Assembly: GCA_009823395.1 (NCBI GenBank)
Contig: CM020510.1
Span: 12,838,273-12,902,272 of the forward strand
Direction of reading: 5' to 3'
Length of the DNA stretch: 64,000 nucleotides
Source: Thamnaconus septentrionalis
Lineage: Eukaryota; Chordata; Actinopteri; Tetraodontiformes; Monacanthidae
Shown here: positions 59,876 through 64,000 of the stretch, one piece after another
Numbering within the stretch: the first letter of the stretch is position 1
How the letters are laid out: the number at the start of each line of letters is the position of its first letter
Position numbers and translations under genes: made by a program
The notes under the pieces: model-generated
Seen by the model: the letters and a program-made list of their open reading frames with translations, nothing else
What the model was told of the DNA's origin: nothing
The model's database searches: none

Positions 59876-62189
59876 ATGTTAGTCAGACAAACAGCCTGCG
59901 TTGCGCAGACTTTTTCCAGAAGGCAGCGGAGGAAGCTCGACGGGCCGCTCGCACTCGGAGCATCGTTCACGACCTGCAGGCGTTTCCGGGCTGAGCTCGT
60001 AAGACCCCCGCGCCGCCGCCACGATATGCCAGAGTTTTACTAAAACCTCGCAAGGACGTCGTGCTTAACAACACTCACATCTCCGTGCATCTTCTCCACT
60101 TGGCAGGTGAGACCGGAATCCGGCCGACTTCCCATAATTCACCACGGCGGGTACGTGTGTGACCTTCCAGCCAATCACAGGTTCCCGATGGGCAAATTCC
60201 CCCTAGTGCTGCACTTCCTCCTCAAGGATCAGGTCGTCGAGGAGAGCCAGGTGGGGCCGCCGTCACCTGGAGCTGGCTTCCTCAGTATCAAACTCATTCA
60301 TGTGTCCGACGAAAGTTGATTGTAAATGCAGCTGTGGAGTCATTCATTCATTTGATAGAGTAAATAATGATTTCATAGCGTGTTAATGAATACTACAGAC
60401 TGTATAATAAATATTTTTACATTTGCTGTTGGTGTAGCAGCATATAGCATCGTATAGCAGTGCAAAAACATATACATAATGTCAGAAGCAGGCTTTTAAA
60501 GGTGGAAGATGTGGAAGATCCAGCAAAGGTGGAGGTTATAACTAAGGTTTTTGTTTGTTTGTGACTATTGGCATTGCAGTTCCTCACTGAAGGCATCAAA
60601 ACTACGAATGGAATTATGTAGGAAACAATAAAAGTGTAAAATAACTCAAACACGTTTTATATTTGATTTCTTCAAAATAGCCATCTTTCATTAAAAGCAT
60701 ATTTAGAGTTATTTAACGTGTGTCTTTGCTGCATCGTTACATATATCTTGCTCATATTTTTGATGTCTTCAGTACCGATCTGCAGTGTATAAAGTTGTAA
60801 AGATACAAAAAAAAATTGCATGAGGTGTCTTCAAACTTTCGACTGGTAGTGAAAAGGCCACGATACCTCCAAGTTTTATTTTGGATTTTTGCTGAAATGG
60901 GAGGAATATCTTACGCAGTGTGGATTCCCTTCCCCACAGTAGGTGTGGGTCCCTGAAACAGCCTCTGAAGAGCTGCTCAGCTGTGTTCACACCAAAGAAT
61001 ACCTCAGCAACTTCATCAACGGCACCACAGACAGGCAGGAACAGAGGAGAACAGGTTTCCCCTGGAGCAAAGGCATCGTGAGTCGCTGTCGCTATGAAAC
61101 TGGTGAGGGAAACATCTGAAGACGCTGTGATTTTTTTTTTGCATACACCGCTGCTCACATCTTCCTTCGACCTGACAGGTGGGACCGTGCTAGCTGCAGA
61201 AGTAGCTCTGCAGAGGGGTCTGGCCTGCAGCACAGCTGGAGGAACCCACCATGCTTTTCCGAGCTACGGCTCAGGTTTTTGTCTCCTCAACGACTTGGCC
61301 GTCGCTGCCAAACATCTGAGCTCCTCCACCAGCAGGAAGGTTCTGGTCGTGGATCTAGATGTGCACCAGGTAGCACGGACCTCATCTTGTTATTGCACTG
61401 CATGCTCAATATGACAAACATTAGTGGGTTTTTCTTTTCTCCCAAAATACCAACATCATGTATGTTTTTCTCAGGGTGATGGAACTGCTTTTATTTTTAA
61501 AGAGGAACCGTGTGTGTTTACGTTCTCGGTGCATTGTGGGAAAAACTTTCCCCTCCGCAAACAACAGAGCGACCTGGATATCAGCCTGGATGACGGGCTG
61601 GAAGACAAGGAGTACCTCTCCACAGGCATGTTAACACATAGTAATCAATATAAAATGTCCACATTCAGAAGGTATAGTAATCAGTTTCTCTAATGTCCTA
61701 CAGTGGAGGCCTACCTTCCTGGCCTACTGGACACTTTCCGTCCAGACCTGGTTCTCTACGACGCCGGTGTTGATCCTCACTGGGAGGACGAACTGGGGAG
61801 GCTCCGCCTGACCGACCAAGGTAAGGCAACAATGTGTAAACAGGTGCCTGCTTCCACAGTTTACAGATCACATTTAACCTGCATTCAACAAAAAATATTT
61901 TCCACCCAAGGTCTTTATCAGAGAGATCTGTACGTCCTGAAGACTGTGGTGAGCAGAGGAGTTCCCGTCGCCACCGTTATCGGAGGAGGATACTCGAGAG
62001 ACATCGACAAACTGGCCATCAGACACTCCATAGTCCACAGAGCAGCAACTCAGGTATGGATGGAAAAAGTTAGGTTAAATCAGGTTTACAGACCAAATGT
62101 TCTTAAAAGAATTCAAAAGTACTGAGAAGAAGAAAATGCTTACGTGCAAATACGTTCTATTTCAGGTCTGGAAGGAGTGCGACTTGTGA
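59876..62189 (+). CDS. hdac12: Histone deacetylase superfamily enzyme (AcuC-like; teleost hdac12-type), 8 exons, complete
   Basis: Zinc-dependent deacylase of the arginase/deacetylase fold. Coding exons: 59876-59998, 60107-60250, 60943-61102, 61179-61369, 61475-61625, 61704-61820, 61911-62053, 62166-62189. They sum to 1053 nt, giving 350 residues with all phases matching. Landmarks: LPIIHHGGY and HRFPMGK in exon 2; GFPWSKGIVSR in exon 3; GGTHHAF with catalytic His166/His167; DLDVHQGDGTA with zinc ligands Asp203 and His205; KNFPLRKQQSDLD; YDAGVDP with zinc ligand Asp280; GGGYS with catalytic Tyr323. Every core residue of the family is present, so the enzyme should be active. The order and wording of the motifs are closer to bacterial AcuC-like enzymes and fish Hdac12 than to HDAC11; the symbol rests on memory of fish nomenclature. 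The first 40 residues are Arg-rich with one acidic residue before Glu40, which could be a mitochondrial presequence or a nuclear signal (inference). The ATG has A at -3. Whether the substrate is protein, polyamine or another amide cannot be read from sequence. Confidence 0.93.
60561..60851 (+). mobile_element. Second, 5'-truncated copy of the same Tc1/mariner-like element, in deacetylase intron 2
   Basis: It shares CACTGAAGGCATCAAAACTA, GCAGTGTATAAAGTTGTAAAG and the right terminal region with the copy at 59263-59578, in the same orientation. It keeps an internal stretch of about 55 nt (around 60620-60685) that the upstream copy lacks, and has no left terminal repeat. It makes up about 40 percent of the 692-nt intron 2. 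Confidence 0.7.
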
Positions 62190-62433
62190 AAGATTTCAGC
62201 CAGTCAACAGGCAACTTCTGTCCTGACTGATGCCTGATTGTGTTTCTCCGGTCAAAACTGCACAGAGGAGAGAAGGATGTGTGTTTGTTGGAAATATTTT
62301 CTGTTGTCAGAAGAGAAAAATCCAACAACTTGCCAGTTATCTCTTTACGATGATCAGTAATTTTGTTATTATTAGTCTTATTATTATAATCATTATTATA
62401 ACCACTGGACTTGTAAATACATTATAATTTGTC

Positions 62434-62439
62434 AATAAA
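62434..62439 (+). terminator. AATAAA polyadenylation signal of the deacetylase gene
   Basis: A canonical AATAAA hexamer lies about 245 nt after the stop codon at 62187-62189 and is followed by a T-rich stretch. A second AATAAA occurs at 62621. The first is the likelier 3' end because it closes a short, AT-rich 3' UTR. Confidence 0.65.
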
Positions 62440-62579
62440 CTACACTTCTTATCATGGAACTCGATTTTATACCATATATCAAACTTACTTCATGACCATC
62501 ATGCCATACATTCCATCTAAGCACAAATGTTCTCCAGATTTTTTTTTTTAAAGGATATTTAAATACAGTGATCCGAACA

Positions 62580-64000
62580 GTAAATACAGTAGGACTCAAC
62601 ACATATCAATGTGAACATTTAATAAAGGAAAAACAAATCTAAAACTTTACAGGTCACACCAAAAGGTACAACACAGAATTAACACAGTCAAGCCACAAGT
62701 ACAACACCGGTAAATATGTACACATACCATCCTTGGCACGAGAGGTACAGATAACCAGTATGTTTTCAAGTTTCACCATGTTTCATGTCATTTACTGACA
62801 TCAAGCAGCAACATATGGGTGGTGCAGTGCAATGTCGATTCACAGTTATACCAGGGAGTTGGTGTGCTGCGCTCCAGCCTGTTCCCTTCTACACCAGAGT
62901 ACAGAAAGCACACTCACCGGAGAAATGTTCTCTAACATACACACACAAACACACAACGAAAATATTTACGGAAGATGTTCAGCCGCAGCTTCTCATCCAA
63001 GTGTTGTGGTTGGTTACACTTGAGCAGTTTCAAAATGAAGTCCATACACGACACTTGTGCAATTAGTCAAAGATGACATTTTCCACCACGATCATTGCTT
63101 TGGAATATTTAACAGCAGATGGAAGCAAGTATTGTACTGTCAATAATTCCATTACTATTAAAAGTCAACTACTATTAAAAATAAAGTGAAAAGAATGATT
63201 CTGTGAAAGCAGTTGTATAAAACCTCGGGCCGATTTCCACATCATTGTGATAATTTGTGGTAAATTTGTGCCAAAATGTTATGTGTCGGTCCAGTAAATA
63301 GTCCAAGCCAGCCATTGCCAAACTGCCGCAATCAATGTAAACCTTCAGGCCAAATGAATCAAATTCAAATTGAAATAATTGGAAGCACTTTTGGTGACAA
63401 TTCACGGACGTTGAGTGTTGGCATCCAGCTACAGCAACACATCTGAATGAGGCTTTAACACTTAGGTGTGCGTTATCATACCTTTAACACTATTCCAGTC
63501 TCTTTGCAATTTGTCAAAGAAAAGACAATGAAAAATGAAGAATTTCAGACGGTGTTTAAGCTACACAAAGAGAAGCCTGTGATTTGGGACACAGCCTGAG
63601 TGTCCTGGCCATCAGCTGGTTCTATTTACTGGACCACACTTTTGTCTTGCAGGTATATTTTACATTCAGAGAAAGGAATTCTACAGGACTTCCCATTAAA
63701 AGAAAATAAATAAATAAATTAAAAAAACAATAATAAATGTTCCAGTAACAAGACCCTGGGCAGCCATAAGAGGCCCACGCTGGATATCTGGATACTGCTT
63801 GTTGTCGTTTAACAGCTGAAACAGAATAAATACTTTAAATCAAGGTTCACCACTGAGCTCCTCCAGTCTTTGTGCCATTCCATTTAAAAGTTAATGTTGG
63901 TTAGTGGGTACTTTCACAAACAAAAAAAGGAATAAAAATGCTCCAATAGTAGAGAACTTTAGGTTACCACTGGCGACTCTCTGTTCAAGTTACAAGAACG
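62580..64000 (-). other. Probable 3' UTR of a convergent minus-strand gene outside the window
   Basis: Read on the minus strand, the segment ends with an ATTAAA signal near 62617 followed by GT-rich text. It also carries a UGUACAUA Pumilio-type site at 62715-62722, and it is AT-rich with no long frame. This is typical of the end of a long 3' UTR. No coding exon appears before 64000, so the gene cannot be named. Confidence 0.35.

Noticed and set aside
60107..60319. Single-exon reading of deacetylase exon 2 beginning at GTG 60107
   Set aside because: The GTG is the first codon of a spliced exon after a CAG acceptor, not a start. The real start is the ATG at 59876.

Overview
The window reads as vertebrate nuclear DNA, most likely from a spiny-rayed (percomorph) teleost. 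It has sparse small exons with GT-AG introns, long pure dinucleotide microsatellites, remnants of teleost Tc1/mariner-like elements, and no bacterial-style gene packing. Most of the 64 kb is non-coding.

Two genes can be supported. On the right (59876-62189, + strand) is a compact eight-exon gene whose exons join into an uninterrupted 350-residue protein of the histone deacetylase superfamily. It has the full zinc and catalytic residue set and looks like the fish gene with bacterial AcuC-type affinity (hdac12). On the minus strand, from a non-coding first exon near 49.2-49.6 kb leftward to at least 13372, lies a long gene I do not recognise. Five coding exons (47843-47136, 41003-40860, 38968-38864, 33790-33757, 13536-13372) join in phase into the first 385 residues of an acidic, serine-rich, probably disordered protein. 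It ends in this window with a conserved-looking basic helical block, and further exons must lie to the left or outside. The two genes point away from each other, with about 10 kb between them.

Region by region: 1-13.4 kb holds repeats and GC-rich blocks with no convincing exon. 13.4-14.2 kb is the last visible exon of the minus gene, abutting a CpG-rich, TATA- and CCAAT-containing block that could be an internal promoter. 14.2-47.1 kb is intronic and carries microsatellites, a Tc1/mariner transposase relic and an unnamed interspersed repeat. 47.1-49.6 kb is the 5' end of the minus gene, with two upstream ORFs. 49.6-59.8 kb is intergenic, with a solo LTR, a perfect-TIR MITE and a second MITE. 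62.5-64 kb looks like the 3' UTR of another minus-strand gene entering from the right.

Points worth a second look are a GC-AG intron and a stop-toggling tandem acceptor in the deacetylase gene, overlapping upstream ORFs and a 34-nt microexon in the minus gene, a solo LTR with a perfect 5-bp target duplication, an interspersed family with landmarks at eight clear sites, a near-perfect 19-bp hairpin, and several strong non-B DNA tracts. I found no operon-like or defence-like novel system.
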